Source: Bacillota bacterium (GTDB lineage: Bacteria > Bacillota > Sulfobacillia > Sulfobacillales > JAIMBI01). Taken from it: DNA of 47,626 nucleotides. The stretch is from the NCBI GenBank assembly GCA_021846505.1, contig JAJZWV010000023.1:1-47626 (forward strand). Direction: 5' to 3'. This document shows, one piece after another, positions 1 to 9,606 of this stretch. How positions within the stretch are numbered: the first letter of the stretch is position 1; every line of letters starts with the position of its first letter. Made by a program: the position numbers and the translations under genes. The notes beneath the pieces were generated by a model. That model did no database searches. It was not told where the DNA came from and was given only the letters and a program-made list of their open reading frames with translations.

Positions 1-147
1 ACAGCTGGCGCCGTCGGCATACGCCGTCAGCACCCGGGCCCGGGCTACAGCCCGGGCGGGCGCCGTGCGCGACCGCGCGAGGCGATCCACGTAGGTACGG
101 TCCTCGGCGCTGACGGTCACCGGTGGAATGGTGCGGGGATGGGCCAC
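1..147 (-). CDS. IS630-type transposase, N-terminal part (runs off the window)
   Basis: Forty-nine codons open to the window edge, starting at GTG (145-147) with GGAGG at 156-160, 8 nt upstream. The peptide contains ARSRTAPARAVARARVL followed by TAYADG, the N-terminal helix-turn-helix opening typical of IS630/Tc1-like DDE transposases, which bind the element ends. The DDE catalytic part lies outside the window, so I cannot say whether the gene is intact. It is an incomplete gene by truncation at the edge, not by visible mutation. Family assignment rests on the short N-terminal pattern only. Confidence 0.72.
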   Translation of the reverse strand, partial: MAHPRTIPPVTVSAEDRTYVDRLARSRTAPARAVARARVLTAYADGASC

Positions 148-1002
148 GGGGGTCACCTCCTAGAACGGATAAACCCAGTGTGCCCCCAACTCTTCCAATA
201 AGTCACCATCTAAGAATGGACCTACTAGTGGGAACAAACGGCACGGATCGGGGGATCGACCGACGAAGGCCGCGGGTGGCATGAGGGCATTCGCGGGGGA
301 GGACTGTCACGACCTCGTCGTGCAGCTAAACACGCACCCGGACGGGCGGCAGGAGATGCCCCGCCAGGCGCTCCGCGACGATATGCTTCACCAAAGCGTC
401 TTGCTGAGCTGCATGCTGCCCTTGGCCACCTGGCGGCGCAGGAATGCGCTGGAGGCAGACCCAAGGCGGGCAGAGTCTCGCGGGATCGCGGCCCAGCAGG
501 CTAGGGAAAGCGCGTCAGCCTCCCCCGGCTGCTATGAGAACCACCCACGACAACCTTTCGCTGAAATGCAGTCCGACCGGTGGCAGGTCGAGAATCGCCC
601 CTTGGCCGTCCTGCAGGAGCGTGGCTTGAGCATCAGTTCCAAAGCCGGGGACCGGCACAACTGAGCGGCAGTGGCTTACAGGATGAGAAGGTGGTCCCTG
701 CAGCGGATTGGATGCACCCATCCGGCAGGCGGCGGAGGCGGATCGGCGATCCGAAGGCGACGCGGAAGCGCTTCACCGAGACGCCGGTGCCACACGCCCG
801 CGACGGTGCGGGAGGCACGTGGCTGGCCGAGGCCCTTCCGCTGACAGTGAATCTTCATGTTGCGGAGCGAGCGGTGCGGCGCGCGGATCTGCCGGAGAAA
901 GCGCTGGGCAGGAGGCGCCCGGCCGTGGTGGGGCTGCGATTCACTAAGGGCCCAGATGCTGGCGCGGCCATGATTTTGTGGGCCTGTGACGGACACCACT
1001 CG
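148..1002. other. Region without a supportable gene; probable decayed insertion
   Basis: This is 855 bases between the transposase start and the HtrA-like gene. The open frames on both strands are short or run opposite to the protease gene, have arginine, proline and alanine-rich translations typical of GC-rich non-coding frames, lack good ribosome binding sites and resemble no family I know. Reverse-strand pieces around 350-460 (for example QVAKGSMQLSKTLW followed by a stop) could be transposase debris, but I cannot name the element. Confidence 0.5.
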
Positions 1003-2028
1003 TTACAGGGCGGGGGCATTGGCTTTGGGGCGCACGGCCAGCTTAATCGTGACCGACAGCGTTTCACTGCCACGGCCCAGCACCAGCGGGACAGCCGAGC
1101 CTATGGCTACGTGCTCCAGCACGGACACGACTTCTCGGACGCTTTTCACGGGGTGGCCGGCCATGCGCAGCAAGAAGTCGCCGGGCTGAATGCCGGCGTG
1201 GGCGGCGGGACTGCCGGGATACACCTCTACGACCAAAAGCCCCGCGCCACTGCGGGCGGGATTGGCCACTTGAATGCCGACCCACGGCCGGCGCACTTGC
1301 CCATAGCGCAAGATTTCCTGCAGCACATAGCGCACGGTGTCCGAGGGGATGGAAAAGCCAATGCCCTCCACCCCGGTGCGCGCAATCTTGCTGGAGTTAA
1401 TCCCCACCACCTGATCTTGCTGATTGACCAAGGGCCCCCCGCTGTTGCCAGGGTTGATGGCGGCGTCCGTCTGGATCAGGTGATAGGTCCAGCCGTCCCG
1501 GTACAGCGTCCGGTCCGGCGCCGATACAATCCCGGCGGTCACGGAGTGAGACAGCCCCAGCGCCTGGCCGATGGCCACTACCAACTCGCCTGGCTGCACT
1601 CGGCTGGAGTTTGCCAGCGGAAGGTACGGCAGATGGTGGTCGGGGATTTGCAGCACGGCCAGGTCGGTCGCGGGATCGACGCCCACCACCCGGGCTCGAT
1701 ACGGGTGCCCAGCGGCGACGACCACGACGGCGGAGGCTCCCGCCACTACGTGATAGTTGGTGACGATGTCGCCCTGCCCATTCACCACCACCCCCGAGCC
1801 CAGCCCACGTGTAGCCAGCACGCCGCCCCGCCGCTGCTCATTCAGCACCGCCACCACCGAGGGGTCCGCCCGCCGCACAATCTGCACCACCGGCCAGGCC
1901 GATGACGCCGCAGGCGCCGGCCGCACGCCGGACACTGGCCGCACCCACCAGAGGAGGGTCGCGGCCAACATCCCGCCGACCACACCTAGCCCAAGCGGTG
2001 CCCCATGGTGCTGCAGACGGTGGCCCAC
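1003..2028 (-). CDS. htrA: HtrA/DegP-like membrane-anchored serine protease with PDZ domain
   Basis: A 341-residue S1C-family protease. Residues about 11-30 form one hydrophobic segment, so the enzyme is probably tethered with its protease domain outside the membrane. The trypsin-like domain (about 45-240) shows the triad His93 (TNYHVV), Asp122 (DPATDLAVL) and Ser196 (GNSGGPL). A single PDZ domain follows (about 248-335; RRPWVGIQV, then PGSPAAHAGIQPGD). This is the usual one-PDZ layout of Gram-positive HtrA, which degrades or refolds misfolded exported proteins. The GTG start at 2028 is preceded by AAGGGGG. It is transcribed divergently from the sedolisin gene across a 223-base spacer, so the two extracytoplasmic proteases may share a control region (inference). 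Confidence 0.93.
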   Translation of the reverse strand: MGHRLQHHGAPLGLGVVGGMLAATLLWWVRPVSGVRPAPAASSAWPVVQIVRRADPSVVAVLNEQRRGGVLATRGLGSGVVVNGQGDIVTNYHVVAGASAVVVVAAGHPYRARVVGVDPATDLAVLQIPDHHLPYLPLANSSRVQPGELVVAIGQALGLSHSVTAGIVSAPDRTLYRDGWTYHLIQTDAAINPGNSGGPLVNQQDQVVGINSSKIARTGVEGIGFSIPSDTVRYVLQEILRYGQVRRPWVGIQVANPARSGAGLLVVEVYPGSPAAHAGIQPGDFLLRMAGHPVKSVREVVSVLEHVAIGSAVPLVLGRGSETLSVTIKLAVRPKANAPAL

Positions 2029-2251
2029 AGCTCAACCCCCTTACCCCAAACAGATATGGGGTGACGCGGAACTTAGAATGGCAAGCTCTCATCGGCCGCG
2101 GCCGCGCTCGAAACTTCACCTCTCACCCAGCAGGATTTGCCGCTGCATCCAGCGAAGTGCCAGTTTGCGGCAATCAGGCCCAGAGGTTGGGCTGCAAGTT
2201 GCCGCGGATGCAACGAGATTCCAGGTAGTCCTAAAAAGGGAGGCTTTGCTG

Positions 2252-4501
2252 ATGAACCAGTCGCCCTGGTCCCGAATTGGGAGCGGTGTGGCGCTGTCTG
2301 GGCTCGTCGCGCTGCTGGCTGCCGGAGTGCCGGCGGGCGCCCAGGCGGCACACACGCCCGCACCCCCCCGGCTGCCGGCCAGTGCCCACTTGCTTCCGCC
2401 TGCGGTGTTGGCGGCCAGCCATGCGGTGGGCCCGGCTTCATCGGGATCGCCATGGACGTTTGACCTTGTGCTCGCATCAAGAAATCCCACGGGCCTCGCG
2501 AACTTCGCCACGGCGGTGAGCACGCCAGGATCTTCCCAGTACCATCAGTTCCTGTCGCGCGCCCAGCTGCTGCGGCGCTTTGGGCCAAGCGCCGGTGCCG
2601 TGCACCAGCTGGAGTCATTCTTGACCCACCGCGGCTTCGCGGTGAGCCTCGCGGGCCCCATTCTGTCCGTGCGCGGCACCGTGGCCCAGGTCAATCATCT
2701 GTTTTCGACCACACTCACGCGGTTTTCCAGCAAGAAGGACGGGGCGTTCGTGGCACCGCTGGGCGCGATCGCGATTCCCTCCGCGCTGCGCGTGGCAGAA
2801 AGTGTGGGCGGGCTGACCACGTCCGCAGTGCGGCCCGCACCGCTGCATAAAATCTCAGGCCGCCACGCGCTGACCGTGGTTCACGAGGCGCTGTCCGCGA
2901 TGAAGCCGGCCCCACGTGGCAAAGTCGGGACCGCCCAGAGCGGGCCCTTTGCCGTGACGGCCGTGCGGCTGACCCAGGGGCACCGCACCCCGGGCCTGGC
3001 GGTGCACTACCTCATCACGGCCACGCTGAACGGCCAGCCGGATCCCAACGCCGTGCTCCAGGCGGTGGGGGGGACGATTCAAGGCGCCTCGTCGTTCGTG
3101 GACACCACCCTCACCAACAGTGCCGGCCAGTTTGTGGCCGACTTCTCCCTGTCCCAGGCTCAAAAGGCCCAGGTCGCGCTGACGGTGGGCGATGGCACCT
3201 ACAGCGCCACGGTGGTGTTGCCCACGGCCACGTTCCAGGGCCCGTCGGCCACTACCTGCCAGCTAAACCTGTTTGGCGTGCCGGCGGCCCAGATGCCTTC
3301 CACGATCTGTTTGTGGAACCCAGACACCAATTCGGTCAACACGGCGCTGAACGCCAGCGGATTGGTGAGCCAAGGGGGCCCGGGCAAGCTGGGGGTCTAC
3401 ACCGCAGGCAATGTGGCCAGCGTCTCCGAAAGTGACGTGAACCTGTTTGCCAGCCAGTTTGGCTTGCCGGCTCCCTCGGTATCGGTGGGCTACACCGGCC
3501 CCAACGCCTGCACCGATACCTCCTGCCCGAACAGCATGCCGGGCATTGAAGAAGAGCTGTCGCTGGACCTGCAGATGATGGAGACGGCGTCGCCAGGAGC
3601 GCACATCCAGGTTTTTGAGGCCGGCAGCATCCGGAGCGCGCTGGCCCATGCGGCGATGGAGCCCAAAGCCGTGCGCCCCAACGTGTTCAGCATCAGCTAC
3701 GGCGCTGGGGACCTGGTGATTCAGCAGCTGGAGCCGGGCGCGCAGCAGTCCATGGACATGATTGCCGCCATGGCCAACGCTGAAGGCATGACCGTGGTCG
3801 CGTCGGCCGGCGACAGCGGTGCGTTTTCCGGTGCTCAGTACGGCAACACCACCCCTCAGCCCAGCTACCCGGCCAGCAGCAGCAACGTCAGCGCGCTCGG
3901 TGGCCTGGAAGCGGCTGTTGCCGCAGGCCATGCCAACCAGCTGGCGATGTGGGGCGGCAACTTAGGGCGGGAGATTCCGCGCTCGACGCTGCTCTCGTTC
4001 CTAGAGATGGAGAACATGATGGCCTCCGGCGGGTACAGCCAAGTGGAGCCAGCCCCGTTCTACCAAGCGGGATTCGTGCCGCCTCGCGCGGGCCGCGGCA
4101 ACCCCGATGTGTCACTGCCGGCATCGGTGGTCACCCCCGGCTACTTCACCTATCTCGGCGGCATCGCCTACCCCGTGGGCGGCACCAGCGCCTCGGCCCC
4201 GCTGTTTGCCGGCTACGTGGCGGACTTGGCCAATGTGCTGGGCACCGGCCTCGGAAACGTCAACTACGCGCTGTACCCGCTGTCGCGCCTGGACCCGGGC
4301 ATCTTGAGCCCGGTGGCGTTTGGCAATAACGGCGTGTACTCGGTCCGCCCGGGCTACAACGCGGCCACGGGACTGGGCGGCCTGAACGTCGACCGCTTGG
4401 CCTCGGACCTCCTGCTCATCACTCGGGGGGGCCCTGGCGGGCCGGGTGGCCCGGGGGGCCCTGGCGGGCCGGGTGGGCCTGGCGGTCCTGGCCCCCACTG
4501 A
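2252..4501 (+). CDS. Secreted sedolisin-family (S53) acid serine-carboxyl protease
   Basis: A 749-residue pre-pro-protease. The ATG at 2252 follows AAAGGGAGG by 8 nt, and residues 1-32 are a signal peptide ending in an Ala-Gln-Ala type site. A propeptide with S53 features covers about 45-205. The catalytic domain (about 335-725) carries Glu435 and Asp439 (EELSLD), oxyanion Asp521 (SAGDSG) and Ser646 (GGTSASAP), with a C-terminal calcium-site-like segment (PGYNAATGLGG). Sedolisins cleave proteins at low pH after self-removal of the propeptide. Two oddities: an extra beta-rich stretch of about 100 residues (230-330), Ig-like in composition, sits between propeptide and catalytic domain, and the C-terminus is seven GGP triplets plus GPH. 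The longer upstream open frame is not used because it lacks a signal peptide and start site. Confidence 0.93.
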   Translation: MNQSPWSRIGSGVALSGLVALLAAGVPAGAQAAHTPAPPRLPASAHLLPPAVLAASHAVGPASSGSPWTFDLVLASRNPTGLANFATAVSTPGSSQYHQFLSRAQLLRRFGPSAGAVHQLESFLTHRGFAVSLAGPILSVRGTVAQVNHLFSTTLTRFSSKKDGAFVAPLGAIAIPSALRVAESVGGLTTSAVRPAPLHKISGRHALTVVHEALSAMKPAPRGKVGTAQSGPFAVTAVRLTQGHRTPGLAVHYLITATLNGQPDPNAVLQAVGGTIQGASSFVDTTLTNSAGQFVADFSLSQAQKAQVALTVGDGTYSATVVLPTATFQGPSATTCQLNLFGVPAAQMPSTICLWNPDTNSVNTALNASGLVSQGGPGKLGVYTAGNVASVSESDVNLFASQFGLPAPSVSVGYTGPNACTDTSCPNSMPGIEEELSLDLQMMETASPGAHIQVFEAGSIRSALAHAAMEPKAVRPNVFSISYGAGDLVIQQLEPGAQQSMDMIAAMANAEGMTVVASAGDSGAFSGAQYGNTTPQPSYPASSSNVSALGGLEAAVAAGHANQLAMWGGNLGREIPRSTLLSFLEMENMMASGGYSQVEPAPFYQAGFVPPRAGRGNPDVSLPASVVTPGYFTYLGGIAYPVGGTSASAPLFAGYVADLANVLGTGLGNVNYALYPLSRLDPGILSPVAFGNNGVYSVRPGYNAATGLGGLNVDRLASDLLLITRGGPGGPGGPGGPGGPGGPGGPGPH
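4427..4489 (+). repeat. GGP triplet repeat encoding the sedolisin tail
   Basis: Seven Gly-Gly-Pro triplets. At DNA level a 27-base unit (4427-4453) is repeated immediately at 4454-4480 with two mismatches, followed by one further GGP triplet, which points to growth by replication slippage. The tail resembles a short collagen-like or cell-wall-spanning linker. Confidence 0.9.
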
Positions 4502-4523
4502 TCCGCGGATCCTGTCTGTGAAA

Positions 4524-4558
4524 GCCAGCGCCCCTGGGAAGACCCAGGGGGCGCTGGC
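4524..4558. terminator. Stem-loop between convergent genes, probable two-way terminator
   Basis: GCCAGCGCCCCTGGG (4524-4538) pairs with the segment 4543-4558 over about 15 bp with one bulged base and a 4-nt loop. It lies 22 bases after the sedolisin stop and 54 bases after the end of the convergent serine hydrolase gene. There is no T-run on either side, so a classical Rho-independent terminator is not proven. Confidence 0.6.
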
Positions 4559-4612
4559 GCTACTTGGCGAGAGGTGGCGCGCTGCGGAGGTGAAGCCTCC
4601 CTCGCCAGATGC

Positions 4613-6004
4613 CTACGGCCCGTCCTGGCGCTGGCGCCAGGCCCGCTCGGGCCACATCGTGGATCCGGCATAGCTCACCGTCTCCACCTGGCCCTCGCGC
4701 CAGCGGAACCGCACCAGCTCTCCCTCTGACCCAAAGCTGCTGGCCTCGGCTACGCGGAGCGTATCTCCGTCCACGAACTCCAGCGCCTCCGAGGCGGCAA
4801 ACGGGTCCCACGACCCGGGATCCGCCGTCACCATCCTGCCGCCCGCAGCCACGAGCAGCACGGCCCCCCACAGGTTGAGATAGTGCCCCTCCAGCCGGCG
4901 GCCATCGTGTGTTGGGATAGCACTTGATGCGGTGGCGTGTTCCTGGAAGTATTGGATCACCTGATAGATGCCTTTGACGATGCTGGCCGCGGGGCCATCG
5001 GCATTGGTCAGCGCCACCACCGCCAAGCCGGCGTCGGGGGCGGCCGCGCTTAGGGTAATGAAGCCCGGAAACCCGCCCGAGTGCCCAAACACACGGTGCC
5101 CGCCCAGCTCCTGCACGACGAAACCCAAGCCATAGCCGGTGCGCTCGCTGGCGCCCGGGGTTTTGGCCGCCCACGCCTCGCGCTGCATCTCCTTCTTGGA
5201 CTCATCCGACAGGAGCTGCCCCGAGCCCACCATGTGGGCGGTAAAGCACCGGCACAGGTCGGCAGCCGTGGAAATAAAGCCTGTCGCCGATGACATGGCG
5301 TGGGTGCTCACATGCGGGAGCGGCCGGCGCTGCTGATTATCCCGCCGGGAGTACCCGGTCGCCAGATCGGCCTCGCCCGCTTCGTACTCGGGGGCGGTGT
5401 GCTGCAGTCCTAAGGGCCTTATAATGCGGTCCACGACAAATTGGTTATACGGCTGGCCCGACACCGCCTCGACCACGAGTCCCAGCAGGGTGTAGCCATA
5501 GTTTGAGTACTTCAGCCTCGTGTTGTTTTCCAGCACCAGGTCGTTGTCCAGCATCTCGGACTCGAACTGCGCTCGGTCCGGAAAGGGGCGCACCAGCTGC
5601 CAGTAGTCGGTTTCGCGGCCATCGCGAATCACCCCCGCGCCATGTGACAGCAGCTGCCGCAGGGTGACATGCGGCCACCGCTCGTCGCGGTGGCCGCGGA
5701 GCCACGGCACATACTGGACCACCGGGTCGTCCAGGCGCGCGCGCCCGTCCTCCACCAGCAGCATCAGGGCCGTAGCGGTAAACGTCTTCGAGTGGGAGGC
5801 AATCCGGAATCGATGCGCGGGCATCATGGGAATCCTTCGCTCCACGTTGGCCCAGCCATATGCTTCGTTCATCAAAAGGGTCCCACGCTGGGAAATCGCC
5901 ACCGCCGCGCCCGGCCAATCCGCCTCCGCGTGCCGAGCTTTCAGCCACACGCGAATAAACGCGATCGCCCGATCCAATGCCTCCTGGCTCATCTCCTGGC
6001 TCAT
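4613..6004 (-). CDS. Beta-lactamase-fold serine hydrolase (esterase / D-Ala-peptidase-like)
   Basis: A 463-residue member of the serine beta-lactamase-like superfamily (class C beta-lactamase, EstB, PbpE relatives). Visible motifs are Ser70-x-x-Lys73 (ASHSKTF), Tyr166-Ser-Asn168 (KYSNYG) and His308-Ser-Gly310 (FGHSGGF), with a C-terminal extension of about 120 residues of beta-rich sequence. There is no signal peptide, so it is probably cytoplasmic and acts on an ester or amide rather than on cell wall. ATG at 6004 is chosen because GGAGAGGAG stands about 8 nt upstream; a second ATG follows four codons later. It lies 38 bases after the thiolase gene as the last gene of the run that begins at 10579. 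Substrate unknown. Confidence 0.85.
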   Translation of the reverse strand: MSQEMSQEALDRAIAFIRVWLKARHAEADWPGAAVAISQRGTLLMNEAYGWANVERRIPMMPAHRFRIASHSKTFTATALMLLVEDGRARLDDPVVQYVPWLRGHRDERWPHVTLRQLLSHGAGVIRDGRETDYWQLVRPFPDRAQFESEMLDNDLVLENNTRLKYSNYGYTLLGLVVEAVSGQPYNQFVVDRIIRPLGLQHTAPEYEAGEADLATGYSRRDNQQRRPLPHVSTHAMSSATGFISTAADLCRCFTAHMVGSGQLLSDESKKEMQREAWAAKTPGASERTGYGLGFVVQELGGHRVFGHSGGFPGFITLSAAAPDAGLAVVALTNADGPAASIVKGIYQVIQYFQEHATASSAIPTHDGRRLEGHYLNLWGAVLLVAAGGRMVTADPGSWDPFAASEALEFVDGDTLRVAEASSFGSEGELVRFRWREGQVETVSYAGSTMWPERAWRQRQDGP

Positions 6005-6042
6005 GGGCTAGCTCCTCTCCTGCGGTGTCCGCTTGCCGCGTG

Positions 6043-7251
6043 CTAGACCCGCTCCACCAGGGTGGCAATCCCTTGCCCCACCCCGATGCACATCGTCGCG
6101 AGCCCGCGCCGGTCCCCGCGGCGCTTCATCCCATACAGCAGCGTGGTGAGGATGCGGGCCCCGCTCGCGCCCAGCGGATGCCCCAGCGCAATGGCGCCGC
6201 CGCTGACATTCACGCGCGCGCGCTCCAGCGGCAGCTCGCGCAGCACCGCCAGGCTCTGCGCCGCAAACGCCTCGTTGAGCTCCACCAGGTCTAGGCTGGA
6301 CAGATTCCAGCCCGCGCGGGCCAGCGCCTGGCGCGTGGCCGGCACCGGCCCAATGCCCATCACCGCCGGATCCACTCCGGCCACCCCCGTGGCCACCACG
6401 CGGGCCAACGGCTGGCAGCCATGCTGCCGCATGGCCCGCTCGGACATCAGCACCAGGGCCGCCGCCCCGTCATTGATGCCCGAGCTGTTGCCCGCCGTGA
6501 CCGTGCCTCCATCCCGAAACGCCGGCTTGAGGCGCCCGAGCTGCTCGAGAGTGGTGTCGCGCCGGGGATGCTCATCCTGGTCCACCACCACCAGGCCCGT
6601 GCGGCGCGGCACGGGCACTGGCACCAGCTCCTCGCCAAAGGCACCTGCATCCTGGGCCGCCACCGCTCGGCGATGGGACTCCAGGCTGAAGGCATCCTGC
6701 TCCTCGCGGGAGAGGTGGTATCGCTCCGCCAGGTTTTCCGCGGTTTCGCCCATGCTGTAGGGATGGTACTGCTCAGCCAGCCGCGGATTGATCATCCTCC
6801 ACCCGATGGTGGTGTCGTACATTGTCTGATTGCCTCCGGCAAAGGCGCGGTCGGCTTTGGGCAGCACCCACGGCGCACGGGTCATGCTTTCCACCCCGCC
6901 AGCCACCACGATGTCGCCTTCGCCGCACCGAATGGCGTGAAAGGCATGGTTTATCGCCTCGAGCGACGATCCACACAGCCGATTGACGGTCGCCCCCGGC
7001 ACGGTCACGGGAAACCCCGCCAGCAGCAGCGCCATGCGGGCCACATTGCGGTTGTCCTCCCCCGCCTGGTTGGCGGCCCCCAGCTGCACGTCATCGACAG
7101 CGGCCGGATCCACCCCCGCCCGCTCCACCACGGCTTTTAACACCAGCGCCGCCAAGTCGTCTGGCCGCACCGCGGAGAGCGCCCCGCGGTAGCGGCCCAC
7201 CGGCGTGCGCGCCGCAGCCACCACATAAACCTCCTGCAAGCCCTGCGTCAT
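6043..7251 (-). CDS. paaJ: Thiolase, beta-ketoadipyl-CoA/PaaJ type
   Basis: A 402-residue thiolase that would split a 3-oxoacyl-CoA with CoA to release acetyl-CoA. Active-site residues are present: Cys93 (RLCGSSLEA), His358 (GHPLGASG) and Cys388 (MCIGVGQG). The stretch [16 protein letters not shown] is characteristic of the PcaF/PaaJ branch, which releases succinyl-CoA plus acetyl-CoA at the end of the beta-ketoadipate and phenylacetate routes. It starts one base after the stop of the dehydrogenase gene, so the two are translated together. A general fatty-acid thiolase is the alternative. Confidence 0.88.
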   Translation of the reverse strand: MTQGLQEVYVVAAARTPVGRYRGALSAVRPDDLAALVLKAVVERAGVDPAAVDDVQLGAANQAGEDNRNVARMALLLAGFPVTVPGATVNRLCGSSLEAINHAFHAIRCGEGDIVVAGGVESMTRAPWVLPKADRAFAGGNQTMYDTTIGWRMINPRLAEQYHPYSMGETAENLAERYHLSREEQDAFSLESHRRAVAAQDAGAFGEELVPVPVPRRTGLVVVDQDEHPRRDTTLEQLGRLKPAFRDGGTVTAGNSSGINDGAAALVLMSERAMRQHGCQPLARVVATGVAGVDPAVMGIGPVPATRQALARAGWNLSSLDLVELNEAFAAQSLAVLRELPLERARVNVSGGAIALGHPLGASGARILTTLLYGMKRRGDRRGLATMCIGVGQGIATLVERV

Positions 7252-7252
7252 G

Positions 7253-8800
7253 TCAGATCCCGCCTCTCTCTGCTAGTGATGCGTGAGGCTCCCGCTCCGC
7301 GGCACGCAGCAAATCTTCCGACGGCCGATAGCGCTCGCCGCCCACCAGGCGGAGCGCGGCCAGCACCGCCGCCACCCGCTCTGCCCCCAGGCGCCCCAGC
7401 CACGCATGCGGGCCCCGCGGGTGATTCACTCCAAGCTCCACGGCCCGGTCCACCACCGCCGGGTCGATCCGCGGGCGAAACCGCAGCGCCTCATCCACCA
7501 GCGAGCACACAATGCGGCTGAAAACGTGGCCAATGGCATCCTCCACCGGCACCACCCGGAGCGGCGCGAAAATTTGCGCCACCTCCGGCCCCTGGTAGCC
7601 CGACACGGTCATGACTTTCGCGCCCGCCAGCACCAAGGCGGGGTCAAAGCCCACGACGGGCCGCCCCCAGCGCGCCGCCAGGGGCTCCACGTGCTGGCGC
7701 GTGCCGTCCACCACTAACAGCGTGGCCGGCCCCGCCGGCCGCGGCGGCTCAGCCCCAGGATCCGGATCCACCCAAAAGCGGAGCAAACCGGGCTCCGGGG
7801 GCTCGTCGGACAGGCGGCCGGGTAGGGACAGCCTGCGCCACGCCTGCTGGAAGGCAGGCGAGCCGGCCACCAGTCCCCCTGACCGCGGAGCCTCCGGCGG
7901 TGGGGCGGGTGGCGCCTCCGTGGGGAGATCGGTGCTGGGCCGGTAGTCGTAAAACCCGCGGCCGCGCTTTCGCCCCAGCCACCCCAAATCTCGCATCATC
8001 TGCTGGCGGGGATGCGGCCGGTAGCGGTCCTCGCCAAAGGTTTGCGCGTACACCGCGGCGGTCACGGCCAGATTGACGTCGATGCCCACCAGATCCATTA
8101 GGCGAAATGGCCCCATGGGGAAGCCGGCCCCCTCCATGACTGCATCCACCACCTCGGGGGGAGCCACCTCTTCTTCCACCAGCCGGAGTGCTTCCGCATA
8201 GAAGGGGCGCATGACGCGGTTCACCAAAAATCCCGGCCGGTCCGGGGCCGGCACTGGGGTTTTGCCCAGGCCGCGCGCCAAGTCAAAGGCAGCCGCTGTC
8301 CACGCCGCCCCGGTCGCCGGGGAGGCAATCACCTCCACCAGCGCCATGCGCGGCACGGGATTGAAAAAATGAAGTCCCCCGAGCCGCTCGGGGTGGCGAA
8401 GGCCCCCCTGCAGCGACGCGATGGTGAGCGACGAGGTGTTGCTGGCCAGGCGGGTGCCCGCCGGCCACCGCGACTCCAACTCCGCCAGCAGCCGGCGCTT
8501 GAGCTCCAGATCTTCCGATGCCGCCTCAATCACCCAGGCGGGGGGCCCTTCGACCCGCTCATAGTCCGGCGCGGCGTCCAGCGATGCCTCGAGCGCGGCG
8601 GCGTGGGCCGCGTCCAGGCGGCCCCGGGCCACCGCCCGCGCCCATGCCGCCTGCACCGCCTCCTGCCCCTGGGCTGCCGCGTCACCCATCGGATCCACCA
8701 TATGCACGCGCCAGCCGGACTCCACCAGCACCTGGGCGATGCCGCGCCCCATCGTGCCAGCCCCCACCACCACCGCCGTCGATGACGTCATGCCCGCCAC
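7253..8800 (-). CDS. paaH: 3-hydroxyacyl-CoA dehydrogenase with two C-terminal domains, PaaH type
   Basis: A 515-residue NAD-dependent dehydrogenase. The Rossmann domain starts with GAGTMGRG (13-20); Asn121-Thr-Ser-Ser and His144 in GLHFFNP belong to the catalytic site. A first 3HCDH C-terminal domain follows (about 190-290), and a second related one lies at about 400-500 ([20 protein letters not shown]). This double C-terminal layout and length match PaaH of phenylacetate catabolism better than the roughly 280-residue short-chain butanoyl enzymes. The linker at 290-400 is rich in Pro and Ala. The GTG start at 8800 overlaps the upstream stop by one base (TAGTG), implying coupling; an ATG three codons later is possible. 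Confidence 0.88.
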   Translation of the reverse strand: MAGMTSSTAVVVGAGTMGRGIAQVLVESGWRVHMVDPMGDAAAQGQEAVQAAWARAVARGRLDAAHAAALEASLDAAPDYERVEGPPAWVIEAASEDLELKRRLLAELESRWPAGTRLASNTSSLTIASLQGGLRHPERLGGLHFFNPVPRMALVEVIASPATGAAWTAAAFDLARGLGKTPVPAPDRPGFLVNRVMRPFYAEALRLVEEEVAPPEVVDAVMEGAGFPMGPFRLMDLVGIDVNLAVTAAVYAQTFGEDRYRPHPRQQMMRDLGWLGRKRGRGFYDYRPSTDLPTEAPPAPPPEAPRSGGLVAGSPAFQQAWRRLSLPGRLSDEPPEPGLLRFWVDPDPGAEPPRPAGPATLLVVDGTRQHVEPLAARWGRPVVGFDPALVLAGAKVMTVSGYQGPEVAQIFAPLRVVPVEDAIGHVFSRIVCSLVDEALRFRPRIDPAVVDRAVELGVNHPRGPHAWLGRLGAERVAAVLAALRLVGGERYRPSEDLLRAAEREPHASLAERGGI

Positions 8801-9606
8801 TATCGGCCCGTGAAGCGGGCCGGCCGCTTCTCCAAAAAGGCCGCCAGTCCTTCTTGGTGGTCAGCCGTCGCGGCGGCCGTCGCCTGCAGCCACGACTCGT
8901 ACTGCAAGGCGTCCTGCAGGGCCTGCGCACTGCCCCGCCGGATGCCCCGCTTGATGAGCTCCACCGCCTTGGGCGCCGCCGCCGCCAATTCCTCGGCCCA
9001 CGCCACAGTGTTGGCCAGCACGGCCTCGTCCTCCACCACCCGGTTCACCAGGCCCCAGGCGAGGGCGGCGTCCGCGCCGACAGGCTTGCCGGAGAGCGCC
9101 ATCTCCAAGGCCCGCGCCGGCCCAACCAGCATGGGCAGCAGCAGCGTGGACCCGGAGTCGGGGACCAGCCCCACGCCCACAAACGCCTGCACCAGGCGGG
9201 TGTGGGTGCCCGCCACCCGAAGGTCGCATGCCAGCGCAAGGCTCATGCCCGCCCCGGCCGCCACGCCGTTCACCGCCGCCAGCGTGGGCTTCGCTAGCCC
9301 GTACAGCCGCTCGATGATGGGGTTGTACCGCGTGCGCAGATGATCCCCAATGCTGGCCGCCCCGCCGTTGGCCACGTGCTCTTTCAAGTCCTGCCCGGCG
9401 GAAAATCCCCGGCCCGCGCCGACAATCACCAGGGCACCCACCGCCGGGTCGCGCTGCGCCCGCTTTAAGGCATCTGAGAGCTCGTCCAGCATCTGGTTGG
9501 TAAACGCATTCAGCGCGTCGGGGCGGTTAAGGGTTAGCACCCCCACCCGCGTGTCTGGATTCACCGCCCACGTAATCGATTCGTAGCTGGGAGGATTACC
9601 GGCCAT
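8800..9606 (-). CDS. paaG: Enoyl-CoA hydratase/isomerase, PaaG type
   Basis: A 268-residue crotonase-fold enzyme. GRGFSAGQDLKEH and NGVAAGAGMSLALACDL provide the oxyanion hole, and FVGVGLVPDSGSTLLLP carries the Asp typical of PaaG, which isomerises 1,2-epoxyphenylacetyl-CoA to the oxepin and later shifts a double bond. The ATG at 9606 is preferred; a GTG at 9618 lies directly on the AAAGGAG motif and cannot use it. It overlaps the upstream gene by 11 bases and the downstream one by one base. The ring-activating genes paaABCDE, paaK and paaZ are not in the window, so a role in another CoA-thioester pathway remains possible. Confidence 0.87.
   Translation of the reverse strand: MAGNPPSYESITWAVNPDTRVGVLTLNRPDALNAFTNQMLDELSDALKRAQRDPAVGALVIVGAGRGFSAGQDLKEHVANGGAASIGDHLRTRYNPIIERLYGLAKPTLAAVNGVAAGAGMSLALACDLRVAGTHTRLVQAFVGVGLVPDSGSTLLLPMLVGPARALEMALSGKPVGADAALAWGLVNRVVEDEAVLANTVAWAEELAAAAPKAVELIKRGIRRGSAQALQDALQYESWLQATAAATADHQEGLAAFLEKRPARFTGR

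Noticed and set aside
281-664. 127-codon plus-strand frame
   Set aside because: No ribosome binding site and no family resemblance; not enough to call a gene.
580-1905. Long plus-strand open frame (441 codons)
   Set aside because: It lies opposite the HtrA-like gene, its translation is rich in His, Arg and Gly without domains, and the minus-strand frame has a full catalytic triad.
1757-2251. Upstream extension of the sedolisin frame
   Set aside because: The added residues run antisense to the htrA start, and the ATG at 2252 has a ribosome binding site and begins a signal peptide.
4524-4558. Reading the stem-loop as an attenuator or small RNA
   Set aside because: Its place between two convergent stops is better explained by transcript termination; no promoter is seen.
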